A DNA stretch of 21,913 nt from QHBQ01 sp038230695 (GCA_038230695.1 JBBRMT010000052.1:1-21913), one strand, 5' to 3'; shown: positions 1-8,330, counted from the first letter of the stretch. The notes: generated by a model not told the origin, from the letters alone. Made by a program: numbers and translations.

Positions 1-1803
1 GATACTATCCGCCCGCCGCGCAAGCTCGATCCGCCCTCCTCCACAAAAGGGGTGATTGGCGTGGCCGCCGACCTGGTTAGCTACGACCCTAACCTGGCGG
101 ATGTGGCCGCGATGTTGCTGGGCCGCTATCTGATAGTTGACGACCTGCCTACCGCCCGCGCCTTGCTGGGCAAGCGCGACGAATCCTGGACCTTTGTCAC
201 GGCCGAGGGTGAACTGGTGCGGCCTGGCGGGGCGGTTACTGGCGGAGGCGGACAGGGCAAGGTTGATAGCGGCCTGCTGGCCCGCGAACGCGAACGCCGC
301 GAGTTGCCCGCCCAGCTAGCCTCCCTGCGCGACGAGATCGCCACTGCCATAGACGCGCAACACAAGGCTGCCACTGCCGTCAATGCTGCTACCGCTGCCC
401 GCAATGATGCCCAGAGCGCCCTCAACGCTGCGCTTGCCGACCAGAGCAAGGCGCAGGCGAACGTGACCAGCGCAAACGCCGCGCTGGAGCGCGAACAGCG
501 CGAATTGAAATATGCCCGCGATGCGGTGCAACAGGCCGAAGTTGCCGCCAGCGCGGCGGAGGCGGCCATCCCTGCTCGTGCCGCCGAAGTGGAGCGTAAC
601 CGCGCCGCTGTGCAACAAGCAGTCACTGATCTCGAAGCGGCCAACCAGTTGGTGCAGCATGAACGCGAAGCCCGCGCCGTTTCGCTGGCCGCACTGGCCC
701 AACTTCGCGCCAACCTGCACGCCGCCGAGGATGAACTGCGCCGCCGTCGCACCACACTGATTGCCGCCAACGCCGAGCGTGATGCCGCCACTCGCGCCCT
801 CGCCACCCGTCGTACTCGCCTGGCCCAACTGCAGGCTAGCGCCGATGCCGCCGAATCGGAGCGGGCAGGTGCGGTGGCCGATCTTGCCGAACTCAACGCC
901 CGCCTCGCCAACCTCGAAGCCAAATTGCAGCCGCTATCCGACGCGCAGGCCGCCGCCGAGGATGCCGCCGATACTGCCAGCGCCGCGATAGCCGCCCGCC
1001 AGTCGGGGTTCTTTGAAGCGCAGCAGCAGCAATCCCGCGCCCGCCTGGCTTTGGAACGCGCCCACCTCGAAGCCGACGACGTGCTGCTTCGCGCCCGCGC
1101 CGAGCTTGGTGAGCAGGTCGCGCTAGACGATCAGCCCGCTAACCCCCTCGATGAAACGCGCATCCAGGACGAAATCAGTTCGCTACGCGCCCGCCTCGGT
1201 CGCATCGGCACGGTCAACCCGCTGGCGTTGGAGGAGTACGACGAGGTCAACGCCCGCCACGGGTTCCTCACCACCCAGCTTACCGATTTGCGCGAGGCGG
1301 CTACCAGCCTGCGCGAAGTTTCTGCCGAGCTTGATAGCACCATGCGTGAACGCTTTGCCACCACCTTCAGCGCGGTCGCGTTGGAGTTCAGCAAGTTCTT
1401 CGTGCTGCTATTCGGTGGCGGCAACGCCCGCCTCGAACTCAGCGCCAACCGCAACGATGATGGGCCGGAGGGGGTGGAGATCTTCGCGCAACCGCCCGGC
1501 AAACGCTGGCAGCCGCTTGCCTCGCTATCGGGCGGCGAACGCGCCCTCACAGCGGTTGCCCTGCTGTTCGCCATCCTGTCGGTCAACCCCAGCCCCTTCT
1601 GCCTGCTCGATGAGGTGGATGCCGCGCTGGATGAGAGCAATATTGGCCGCTTCACCGCCGCCTTGCAGGAGCTTGCCCACCGTACCCAGTTCATCATTAT
1701 TACCCACAACCGCGCTACTATCGCCGCCGCGCAGTCAGTATACGGCATATCCCTGGGAGATGATCATACCTCGCGTGCTATATCGGTGCATCTAGGCGAA
1801 TAA
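1..1803 (+). CDS. smc: Chromosome segregation ATPase Smc, C-terminal part (5'-truncated by window edge)
   Basis: The reading frame is open to base 1, so the gene begins outside the window; the GTG at 52 is internal. The visible ~600 residues cover the end of the hinge (GVAADLVSYDP and VRPGGAVTGGG, about bases 49-250), a long Ala/Glu/Arg-rich coiled-coil arm (about 260-1150), and the C-terminal ABC-type ATPase lobe. That lobe has the RIGTVNPLALEEYDEV segment near 1198, the signature LSGGERAL near 1524-1545, Walker B FCLLDEVDAALDES near 1597-1640, and a final IIITHN motif. The N-terminal Walker A half lies upstream. Smc homodimers bind ScpA/ScpB and organise and segregate the chromosome, using ATP to open and close a DNA-embracing ring. 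The hinge, signature motif and D-loop are intact, so nothing suggests a pseudogene. Rad50/SbcC is excluded by the SMC-type globular hinge with its Gly-rich end. Confidence 0.96.
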   Translation, partial: DTIRPPRKLDPPSSTKGVIGVAADLVSYDPNLADVAAMLLGRYLIVDDLPTARALLGKRDESWTFVTAEGELVRPGGAVTGGGGQGKVDSGLLARERERRELPAQLASLRDEIATAIDAQHKAATAVNAATAARNDAQSALNAALADQSKAQANVTSANAALEREQRELKYARDAVQQAEVAASAAEAAIPARAAEVERNRAAVQQAVTDLEAANQLVQHEREARAVSLAALAQLRANLHAAEDELRRRRTTLIAANAERDAATRALATRRTRLAQLQASADAAESERAGAVADLAELNARLANLEAKLQPLSDAQAAAEDAADTASAAIAARQSGFFEAQQQQSRARLALERAHLEADDVLLRARAELGEQVALDDQPANPLDETRIQDEISSLRARLGRIGTVNPLALEEYDEVNARHGFLTTQLTDLREAATSLREVSAELDSTMRERFATTFSAVALEFSKFFVLLFGGGNARLELSANRNDDGPEGVEIFAQPPGKRWQPLASLSGGERALTAVALLFAILSVNPSPFCLLDEVDAALDESNIGRFTAALQELAHRTQFIIITHNRATIAAAQSVYGISLGDDHTSRAISVHLGE

Positions 1804-1886
1804 GGGTTGGCACAACTCTTGCTCATCTACAATGCCGTTGCGTCGTTGACAATGGCCGTAGCAAACCTGCGTTGCCCCGCATCACT

Positions 1887-1907
1887 TTCAATCTTCAACT
1901 TTCAACC
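1887..1907. repeat. Heptanucleotide tandem repeat, 3 units of TTCAAYY type
   Basis: Three successive 7-bp units, TTCAATC, TTCAACT and TTCAACC, lie in the intergenic region after smc. The period matches the other heptad repeats at 12819, 18108 and 20082, although the unit sequence differs. No function is visible; at this length it could be chance. Confidence 0.45.
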
Positions 1908-1929
1908 CCTCAGCGGCATGGATTTTGCC

Positions 1930-1958
1930 TTGACAAGAGTGGATGTAAGTGTTACCCT
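1930..1958 (+). promoter_or_regulatory. Candidate housekeeping-sigma promoter for the amphipathic-repeat protein
   Basis: TTGACA at 1930-1935, a 17-bp spacer and TACCCT at 1953-1958. The -35 is perfect and the -10 is weak. It would give a 5' leader of about 115 nt that contains the small hairpin at 2036-2060. Confidence 0.45.
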
Positions 1959-2035
1959 TATCGGGTAGGAACAATGCAGATAAAATGAGGGTGCGATGTT
2001 GCTTGAATCGCCCTCTGTAGCAGAACACCACGTTT

Positions 2036-2060
2036 GTAGGGGCGTAAATTATTGCGCCCT
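2036..2060 (+). repeat. GTAGGGGCG...CGCCCT hairpin element, copy 1
   Basis: GGGCGTAA (2040-2047) pairs with TTGCGCCC (2052-2059, one G-T pair) around a 4-nt loop. It shares the flank and form GTAGGGGCG-N-CGCCCT with copies at 3768-3791 (opposite orientation) and 20213-20237. It lies just upstream of the ribosome-binding site of the 2083 gene and could influence translation. Confidence 0.6.
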
Positions 2061-2082
2061 GCGTAAAAGGAGGATTGCAGTT

Positions 2083-3696
2083 ATGGAAGATTATCGTGGC
2101 GATCAATACGGGGAATACAACCGTCGCGCCTGGAAGGGCTACGGTACAGGTGATGGTGAGCAGCCGCAACTCGATGCTAACAGCATCGCGGTCATCGCGC
2201 TGGCCGCTGGCATTGCCAGCATGGTTGGCCTGGTCATTGTCTGGCTAGGCAAGCTGGGCCAGCCCAAGGAAGAGAAGAAGCTACAACAGATTATCGAAGC
2301 GGCCACTGCGGGCAAACTGGACGAGTGGGTGGGCAAGGGCAGCAGCAAGAAGGTAGCCCACGCCATGCTACAAACCCGCGACCGCGCTAGCGATGTTGCT
2401 GGCACGGTTGGCGATCGCGCTGGCAGCGTAGTGGAAACCGTAGTTGGCGCAGCTACACCAATTGTCACCGAGGCAGGCAAGCGCATCGGCCAGACCGTCG
2501 GAGACGTTACTGGCAACCGCGAGGTAAAGAAAGCGGCTCGCCAGGTGTCTGACATCCGTGACCACCTTGCCGCGATGATTGACAATATTGATGTGCAAGA
2601 ATACCAGGGCAAGACCCGCAAGCAGGCAACCACCCTCCGCAAGCGGGCGGAGCAGATGCTAGCCTTGCTAGAAGTCGAACAGCGCACCGGCAAGGCGCGT
2701 AAGGCCATCGAGCAGCAGGCCAAGGAACTGGGCAAGGCGATTGATCAGGCCAAGCTGGGTGACCAGGCAGGCCGCGTCGCTGCCCGCGCCCGCGATGCGA
2801 TCAGCAACATTGACCTGGGCCAGACCTTCAGCGATGCGGGCGATGCAATAAGCAGCAAGGCGAAGGGTATCGAGCACGACAGCCGTGGCTTGCGCCGTGA
2901 TGCTGGCAAGGCGGCAAGCCAGGCCGCTGATGAGGCGGGCAAGCTGGCGAAGAAGGCAGGCAAGCAGAGCAGTAGCTGGCTAGGCGTAATCACCGACGCG
3001 GTTGGCACATTCGTTTCGGACTTCACCAAGAAGACGTTGCCCGAACTAACCAGGGCAGCGGGCAAGGCCGGTGAGCAGGTGCGCGGCCAGGTAGTCCTAC
3101 CCGCCAGCGACTATATGCGTAATGAAGCCATCCCCAATGTCAGCGATGCGGCGGGCAACGTGGCCGATTACGTGCGTAAGGAAGCCATCCCCAACGTCAG
3201 TGACGCAGCGGGCAACGTGGCCGACTATGTACGTAAGGAAGCCATCCCCAACATCAGTGATGCGGCGGGCAATGTGGCCGAGTTTGTTACCGAAACCGCC
3301 CTGCCCGCCGCTGGCGAGTTCCTCAGTGAAACCGGCGACCGCGTGCAGAAGGCATACAAGGAAGTTGCGCCCCACGTTGGCGATGCCCTTGGTAATGTGG
3401 GTGAGGCTGTGGGCGGGATGTTCCACCATGACGGCCATCACGACGGCCTCCTCAGCAATGTGGGCGATACTACCGGCAAGGCGCTTTCCACCGCTGGTCA
3501 CGCCACCCGCAAAGCCGCCGATGATACAGTCTCGACCATCTTCTGGGTCGCAGCAGCGGGCGCGGCGCTCGTGTTCCTGTTCGCCCCTGAGAAGGAGCAG
3601 CGCGACGAGCTGTGGCGCAACGTGCAGAACCTCGTCTCCCAGGGCCGCGATCTGGTGCAGGAGTTCCAGGGCTACGGCAACGAACTCGATGCCTAG
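2083..3696 (+). CDS. Membrane-anchored amphipathic-helix repeat protein (YtxH/LEA-like), function unknown
   Basis: The ATG at 2083 was chosen because AGGAGG sits at 2068-2073; an in-frame ATG at 1996 lacks such a site and would add 29 unconserved-looking residues containing the hairpin element. The 537-aa product has one clear membrane segment at about residues 34-56. A long Lys/Ala/Asp/Gly-rich helical region of apolipoprotein- or LEA-like composition follows, then three near-identical 19-residue repeats (EAIPNVSDAAGNVADYVRK, about 348-404). A His-rich patch (HHDGHHDG, ~448-455) precedes a second hydrophobic stretch (~486-500) followed by APEKEQRDELW, which resembles the YtxH pattern of a glycine/alanine helix and then a charged 'FAPxxG' tail. 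YtxH-type proteins are associated with envelope or general stress, but I cannot assign a role. The gene stands alone: promoter candidate at 1930, terminator at 3835. It could be a desiccation or membrane-stress protein; that is inference only. Confidence 0.85.
   Translation: MEDYRGDQYGEYNRRAWKGYGTGDGEQPQLDANSIAVIALAAGIASMVGLVIVWLGKLGQPKEEKKLQQIIEAATAGKLDEWVGKGSSKKVAHAMLQTRDRASDVAGTVGDRAGSVVETVVGAATPIVTEAGKRIGQTVGDVTGNREVKKAARQVSDIRDHLAAMIDNIDVQEYQGKTRKQATTLRKRAEQMLALLEVEQRTGKARKAIEQQAKELGKAIDQAKLGDQAGRVAARARDAISNIDLGQTFSDAGDAISSKAKGIEHDSRGLRRDAGKAASQAADEAGKLAKKAGKQSSSWLGVITDAVGTFVSDFTKKTLPELTRAAGKAGEQVRGQVVLPASDYMRNEAIPNVSDAAGNVADYVRKEAIPNVSDAAGNVADYVRKEAIPNISDAAGNVAEFVTETALPAAGEFLSETGDRVQKAYKEVAPHVGDALGNVGEAVGGMFHHDGHHDGLLSNVGDTTGKALSTAGHATRKAADDTVSTIFWVAAAGAALVFLFAPEKEQRDELWRNVQNLVSQGRDLVQEFQGYGNELDA
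3124..3294 (+). repeat. 3 x 57-bp in-frame tandem repeat inside the amphipathic protein gene
   Basis: Units begin at 3124, 3181 and 3238, each at GAAGCCATCCCCAA, and encode a 19-residue unit. Differences between units are mostly synonymous (for example AATGTC, AACGTC, AACATC), which suggests recent duplication kept in frame. Confidence 0.9.
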
Positions 3697-3767
3697 AGCA
3701 ACACCACGGGCAGAGGTTCAGAATCTGGTAGGTAATGTGGTAAAATCAGCATTGTTGGCGCTGCACC

Positions 3768-3791
3768 AGGGCGGGCCACCCCCGCCCCTAC
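3768..3791 (-). repeat. GTAGGGGCG...CGCCCT hairpin element, copy 2
   Basis: Read on the minus strand it begins GTAGGGGCGG and ends CCGCCCT, the same plan as the copies at 2036 and 20213. It lies between the stop codon at 3696 and the terminator at 3835. The stem carries a one-base bulge. Confidence 0.55.
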
Positions 3792-3834
3792 GATTAGCCG
3801 CATCACCCGTTGGAATTGGCATAAGAGGGTAATA

Positions 3835-3865
3835 CAAAACCCCCCAGCATCGCTGGGGGGTTTTG
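3835..3865. terminator. Strong intrinsic terminator, probably bidirectional
   Basis: A perfect 14-bp stem, CAAAACCCCCCAGC (3835-3848) and its complement (3852-3865), closes on a 3-nt ATC loop. T-rich bases follow on the plus strand (TTTTGTTGAT) and also on the minus strand (TTTTGTATTA). It sits between the plus-strand gene ending at 3696 and the convergent minus-strand ORF ending at 3910, so it can serve both. Confidence 0.93.
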
Positions 3866-3909
3866 TTGATCAATCGGCTGCTCACTATGCTCTCATCGGC
3901 TAAGGCCGC

Positions 3910-4146
3910 TTATGCCAACGTTGGCTGGCGCAGCGGAGCGCCGCCCCAGTGACCCTCATCATCGGCCAACGTTGGCTGGCGCAGCGGAGCGCCGCCCCAG
4001 TGACCCTCGTCGTCAGCTTGCGTTGATTGCACCGCAATATGGTGAGTGGTAAGCGACGATACCCAACCGCCCACCTCATTCTTCATGCCTGCCCCCAGCG
4101 CCAACGCAGCCACGAGCAGCATCCCCAGTACGAATCGCTTCAACAT
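3910..4146 (-). CDS. Small secreted or membrane-anchored peptide with a 2 x 17-residue C-terminal repeat, unknown function
   Basis: The 78-aa product starts at the ATG at 4146 (MLKRFVLGMLLVAALALG), preceded by AAAGGG at a reasonable distance. The longer frame from 4200 adds 18 residues ahead of the signal sequence and is less likely. Residues 1-20 form a classical signal peptide or membrane anchor: KR, then a hydrophobic core, then AGMKNE. No lipobox Cys is present. The C-terminus is two exact copies of ADDEGHWGGAPLRQPTL followed by a terminal Ala. I do not recognise the family. It lies 134 bp downstream of the HTH-STAND-WD40 gene on the same strand and could be co-transcribed with it. A two-copy core-like tail behind a leader recalls repeat-bearing precursor peptides, but no maturation enzyme is adjacent, so that is speculation. 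Confidence 0.6.
   Translation of the reverse strand: MLKRFVLGMLLVAALALGAGMKNEVGGWVSSLTTHHIAVQSTQADDEGHWGGAPLRQPTLADDEGHWGGAPLRQPTLA
3914..4015 (-). repeat. 2 x 51-bp tandem repeat encoding the peptide's C-terminal units
   Basis: Units start at 3914 and 3965, each at GCCAACGTTGGCTGGCGCAG. The two are identical apart from a few positions near the junction (CATCATCG versus CGTCGTCA). Each encodes 17 residues, so the repeat keeps the frame. Within each unit CCAACGTTGG is itself a palindrome. Confidence 0.9.
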
Positions 4147-4280
4147 CTGTTTGCCCTTTCTGTGCGTAAAGTAAAGATTTGGTTTGCAACAGCAGGGCAA
4201 AGTGTAGCGCCAGCCTTTACAGACTGGGCGAATTGAAAGGGGAAAAGATGGGGAGATTATGGGCTAAACAAGTGGGGTGT

Positions 4281-7200
4281 TTAATGGGCAAAGCTGAAGC
4301 GGGGATTGTCAATGTTGTATCGCTGCAACTCATCATCGCTCAGGCCGCGACTTAGGTGAGTGGCGGCAGCGGTGAGCAAATCGGCGCTGTGGGTGAAATA
4401 GCGCCGCGCCGTGCCATCAGCGGATGCGGTCAGGACGCTGCGACCATCGGGACTGTAGACGGCGCTGTATACACAGCCGCTATGCCCGCGCAGCACGATC
4501 AGTTCTCGGCCACTCAGGTTCCAGATTCGTACCGTTTTGTCATCCGAGGCGGTGACGATTTGCTGTCCATCGGGGCTGAAGTGGGCGCTGGCAACGAAGC
4601 CGCTATGCCCACGCAGCGCAGCGAGTGGTTTGCCAATAATATCCCAGATACGGGCGGTATTGTCGTCGGAGACGGTGACGATCAGCTTGCCATCGGGGCT
4701 GAACGCGGCGTTGTATACCTGGCCGCTATGCCCGCTCAGAATCGCCCGTTCGCTACCGGCATTGTCCCAGATGCGGGCGGTGCGGTCATCAGATGCGGTG
4801 ACAATGTACTTGCTATCGGAGCTATAAGCCGCATTGTGTAGCCCCTCGCGGTGGCCGTGCAGCACGGCTAGCGGCTGCCCCTGGCGATCCCAGATACGGG
4901 CGGTATGGTCATCGGCGGCGGTGACGATCTGTTGACCATCGGGGCTGAAGGCGGCGCTACGTACCCGCCCTGGCACTTCGATTACCGATAGTTGCGCCCC
5001 GGTCAGGTTCCAGAGCCGCACGGTGCCATCGGCGGATGCGGTGATTAGCTGCTGCCCGTCGGGGCTGAAGGCTACGTCAATCACCCGTTCCTGATGCCCG
5101 CGCAGGGCGGTCAACTCGTGGCCCTGCTCATCCCAGATGCGGGCGGTTTGGTCATCGGCAGCGGTCGCCATGCGGCTGCCATCGGGGCTGAACACGGCAT
5201 TGCGAATAACTCCGCTATGTCCCCGCAAAGTAGGCAGGTCATCGCCAAGTGACTGCCACAACCAGGCTATATCGTCATCGGCAGTGGTGACAATATGTTC
5301 ACCACCAGAACTGAACCTGGCATCATTCGCTCTGGCGCGGTGGGCGCTGAGTATCGCCTGCTCCTCACCATTCACGCTCCACACCCGCGCCGTGCCGTCG
5401 GCGCTGGCGGTGACCACCTGACGACCATCAGGACTGAACATCGCGCTAGTAACCCAACCCTCATGCCCGCTGAGGATAATCGCTTCGCCGCTGGCGACGT
5501 TCCAGATGCGGGCAGTGCGGTCTGCCGAGGCGGTGACTACCAGTTGGTTGTCGGGGCTGAAGGTGGCGGCTCGTAGCTTGCCAGTGTGTCCACTCAACAC
5601 GGTCTGCTGCTGACCGCGCACTTCCCATATCCTGGCGCTGCCATCATTCGAGGCTGTGACGATCAGCTTACCATCGGGGCTGAAGGTCGCGCTCTTGATC
5701 GCATCATCGTGACCCACCAGCGCGGCTACCTCCGTACCATCTATGTGCCAAAGCCGGGCGGTGCGATCCGCTGAAGCAGTTAGGATCAGCTTGCTATCGG
5801 GGCTGAATACCGCGCTATGCACCTGATCCCGATGCCCATGCAGGGTCGCCAGTTCACCACCCTCGCGCTGCCAAACCCTGGCGGTTCGGTCATGCGCCGC
5901 GCTCACGATTAGCTGCCCGTTGGGACTGAAGGTGGCGCTGTCCACCCGCTCCTGATGCCCGCGTAGGGCAATCAACTCGCGGCCACTCGCGCTCCAAACT
6001 CGCACCGTGCCGTCGGCGCTAGCAGTTACCAACTGACGACCATCGGGGCTGAACGCCACACTACTGACTGCGCCTCTATGCCCCACCAGATTAACCAGAC
6101 GACCGCCGTTTATGCTCCATATCGTTACAGTTCCATCCTCCGAGGTGGTGGCAACCCGCTGCCCATCGGGGCTGAAGGCTGCGCCGTTGATCTGGCCGCG
6201 ATGACCGCGCAGCGCCGTGGGCCTCCACCTGAAACGATCCAGCGCATCACGCAACGCTTGCTCGGCGGCAGGATTAGGATCGCGGGCCACCGCTTCGTAA
6301 GCTAGCAGGGTAGCCAGTGGCGGGTTGCTCTGAGTTAGCCTGCGCGACTCATAGGCGAGGCGGAAGGAGTCGGATACCGCCGCCCGCGCTGCGTTGACCA
6401 TCTGCTGGTGGGCCTTGCTCTCGGCCTGGGCCACGCTGCGGCGAAAGAACTCCTGCGCGGCGGGGGCAGCCAGGGCAATATCGCCCTGTTCATCGAGCGC
6501 CCGCGCCTCGGCAAGCCGAATGCCGATCAGCAGATAATCGTCGGGCTGGGCATGATCCTGCCAGGTGAGCAGTTCGAGGCGGAAGCGTTCACGTTGCTGT
6601 AGCTGCTGGCGATGCTCCTTGATCGCCTGCGCCAGTCGCAGCCAGTTCCGCAGCAGGCTCTCATGGATAATGTCAATGCTGACCCCATCGGTTGCGCCCT
6701 CGGCCTGGGGGTTGGAACTTAGCAGGCGGGTATCCACCAGTTCGTTAAGCAGCCGTTCACGCCGCGCCGCATCGTTCTTGAGTAGGCGGTCACGCGGCTG
6801 GCTCTGGCGGGTATCATGTTCGCTGTCATTTAGCAGCACTTTGGTGAGATCGAGGAATATGGCTATGATAGCGGCCTTATCCGCATCAGAACGCGGTCGT
6901 CTGTCTGCATCAAAAGCGTAGATCTGCTCGGCATGGCGGTTGAAAGTGGCAGTTAGCCCGTTATAGGCGGCCAGTCGCAGCCAACCTTTCCGCCAAATAT
7001 CCTCCAGACAAAATTGTAGCAGCGGTAGCAGCGTCGCGTCCGCCCGCGCATCCTCGACCAGCCTCTGGATTAGCTCCGGCTCAAAGCGTAGCTCCCGCCC
7101 ACCATATAGCGCATCGAAGGGGCGTAGGATAGCCCGCCGCAGGTTCGGCTCGTCCATCACCCGCAGGTCGCTGCCATGCTTGGCGGCGAGATCGTATAGC

Positions 7201-8231
7201 GCGGCCCACTCGTAGAGGCTGGGCAGATAGTCAAAACGCATCGTGGCAATGACGTGGGTGTGCGTCGCGCTAAAGGGCTGGCTGGCAAGCTGCTGCATCG
7301 CAGCCAGCAGACCATCGCGCTGCGCCGCGCTCTCGCTCTGGGTAAACAACTCCTCGAATTGATCAATTACCAGCACGTTGACCTGATCGGCAGGGGTGGC
7401 GGAAAGCAGCCTGGTCAATTGCGGCGCTGCTTCGCCAAGGCTAGCAAGGATAAGGTCAGCAGTGGGCAGGTTAAATTGCATCAGGGTGAGGGTGTCGTAC
7501 AGCCGAGTCAAGGGGCGTTGGGCGGGACGAAAGACGGCATGAACCACCCGCTTGCCTCGCGCCGCATAGTATTGCTCCAGAGTGGGCAGCAGAGCGGCCT
7601 GGGCAAACGACGATTTGCCCGCGCCAGATGCGCCGATTACGAAGTAGAGGGGTTGGGGCTGGTCGGGGCTGGTGATGCGGGCCACCGCCTGGGCGCTCTC
7701 CTCATCACGCCCAGCGTAGCGTGCGCGAGTGTCGTAGGCGAAGCTCTTGAGGCCCAGGTAAGGATTGGTAGGCAGGTCGCCAACGTAGTAGGGGTCGGTG
7801 ATGCGGCCAGGATAGCTGATATTGTCGCGGGGAGTTAGAACGTTCTCGCTTTGCAGGCGTACTGGCGGGCGGTTCAGGGCTAGAGTTACGGAGTTGGCCG
7901 CAGTCCTATCCCTGCCCACTTCCAGCCGATTGAGCGGCTCGTTACGCCAATCATCCGCCTGCAATGCGGGGCAGCCACTCAGGGCGACAAGCTCCTGCGC
8001 CTGCGTGCGGGTCTCGAATGCGCCCCAGCGGGCCAGGGTGTTGATAATCGCCCGAACGTTCTCGCAGGTTAGCCGCGCCTTCTTGTTGCCGTTCAGCCGA
8101 TTGCTGAGTTCCCCTTTGCTGAGGCCAATCGCGGCGGCCAACTGGGCCTGGTTGGGGGTGCGCCCTTCCTCGTCGAGGCTGCGAAAACGGTAATCCCACA
8201 CGCGCTGGCGGAAAGTAGCGAGGTCTTGCAT
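4281..8231 (-). CDS. XRE-HTH / nSTAND NTPase / 15 x WD40 repeat protein
   Basis: The 1316-aa product has three parts. Residues 25-65 form an XRE-like helix-turn-helix (NQAQLAAAIGLSKGELSNRL). A nSTAND1-type P-loop NTPase follows, beginning at NPYLGLKSFAYD (156-167), with Walker A GASGAGKSS at 200-208 and Walker B VLVIDQFEELF at 286-296; a helical arm continues to about 670. Fifteen WD40 repeats of ~41 residues (674-1282) then form probably two propellers; each has the GH...FSPDG...ASADGTARIW plan, with repeat 8 eroded and repeat 11 lacking GH. STAND proteins are nucleotide-switched signal transducers. The WD40 end would sense, the NTPase would oligomerise, and the HTH suggests a transcriptional output in the cytoplasm; the ligand and target are unknown. 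The start is the ATG at 8231, with AGGAG only 3 nt away and an in-frame TAG 18 nt upstream. It follows the methyltransferase and a short leader ORF. A defence role (STAND NTPases such as Avs) is possible but not shown. Confidence 0.93.
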   Translation of the reverse strand: MQDLATFRQRVWDYRFRSLDEEGRTPNQAQLAAAIGLSKGELSNRLNGNKKARLTCENVRAIINTLARWGAFETRTQAQELVALSGCPALQADDWRNEPLNRLEVGRDRTAANSVTLALNRPPVRLQSENVLTPRDNISYPGRITDPYYVGDLPTNPYLGLKSFAYDTRARYAGRDEESAQAVARITSPDQPQPLYFVIGASGAGKSSFAQAALLPTLEQYYAARGKRVVHAVFRPAQRPLTRLYDTLTLMQFNLPTADLILASLGEAAPQLTRLLSATPADQVNVLVIDQFEELFTQSESAAQRDGLLAAMQQLASQPFSATHTHVIATMRFDYLPSLYEWAALYDLAAKHGSDLRVMDEPNLRRAILRPFDALYGGRELRFEPELIQRLVEDARADATLLPLLQFCLEDIWRKGWLRLAAYNGLTATFNRHAEQIYAFDADRRPRSDADKAAIIAIFLDLTKVLLNDSEHDTRQSQPRDRLLKNDAARRERLLNELVDTRLLSSNPQAEGATDGVSIDIIHESLLRNWLRLAQAIKEHRQQLQQRERFRLELLTWQDHAQPDDYLLIGIRLAEARALDEQGDIALAAPAAQEFFRRSVAQAESKAHQQMVNAARAAVSDSFRLAYESRRLTQSNPPLATLLAYEAVARDPNPAAEQALRDALDRFRWRPTALRGHRGQINGAAFSPDGQRVATTSEDGTVTIWSINGGRLVNLVGHRGAVSSVAFSPDGRQLVTASADGTVRVWSASGRELIALRGHQERVDSATFSPNGQLIVSAAHDRTARVWQREGGELATLHGHRDQVHSAVFSPDSKLILTASADRTARLWHIDGTEVAALVGHDDAIKSATFSPDGKLIVTASNDGSARIWEVRGQQQTVLSGHTGKLRAATFSPDNQLVVTASADRTARIWNVASGEAIILSGHEGWVTSAMFSPDGRQVVTASADGTARVWSVNGEEQAILSAHRARANDARFSSGGEHIVTTADDDIAWLWQSLGDDLPTLRGHSGVIRNAVFSPDGSRMATAADDQTARIWDEQGHELTALRGHQERVIDVAFSPDGQQLITASADGTVRLWNLTGAQLSVIEVPGRVRSAAFSPDGQQIVTAADDHTARIWDRQGQPLAVLHGHREGLHNAAYSSDSKYIVTASDDRTARIWDNAGSERAILSGHSGQVYNAAFSPDGKLIVTVSDDNTARIWDIIGKPLAALRGHSGFVASAHFSPDGQQIVTASDDKTVRIWNLSGRELIVLRGHSGCVYSAVYSPDGRSVLTASADGTARRYFTHSADLLTAAATHLSRGLSDDELQRYNIDNPRFSFAH
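4386..6212 (-). repeat. 15 tandem ~123-bp WD40-coding repeats
   Basis: On the plus strand each unit shows the complement of the FSPDG codons (CCATCGGGGCTGAA) and a recurring GGCGGTGACGAT-like block every ~123 bp. Unit similarity is high enough for recombination between blades. This is coding repetition, not a CRISPR array. Confidence 0.9.
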
Positions 8232-8246
8232 AGTCTCCTGCTCTGG

Positions 8247-8330
8247 CTAGCGTGCCAGCCGCCGCTGTTCCAGTTTCCATATGCGCGGGGTAGGGATTAA
8301 GCAAAAACCACAGGTAATCCGATTTGCCAT
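8247..8330 (-). CDS. 27-aa leader ORF (possible uORF) in frame with the STAND gene
   Basis: The ATG at 8330 is preceded by AGGAGG with 8-nt spacing, a better site than that of the large gene. The ORF runs 27 codons (MANRITCGFCLIPTPR near the start; one CGFC motif) to a TAG at 8247-8249. The TAG is in the same frame as the ATG at 8231, with five codons between. It may be a leader peptide that couples or throttles translation of the HTH-STAND-WD40 protein, a tiny gene in its own right, or an N-terminal extension cut by an amber codon. No homologue is known to me. The ribosome-binding site is the main evidence. Confidence 0.4.
   Translation of the reverse strand: MANRITCGFCLIPTPRIWKLEQRRLAR

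Noticed and set aside
126..1748. Several minus-strand open frames opposite smc
   Set aside because: Ser/Ala/Arg-rich antisense of an Ala-rich coiled coil, with no start signals.
4386..6212. Regularly spaced repeats that might suggest a CRISPR array
   Set aside because: Period of ~123 bp is within a single coding frame and each unit encodes a WD40 blade.
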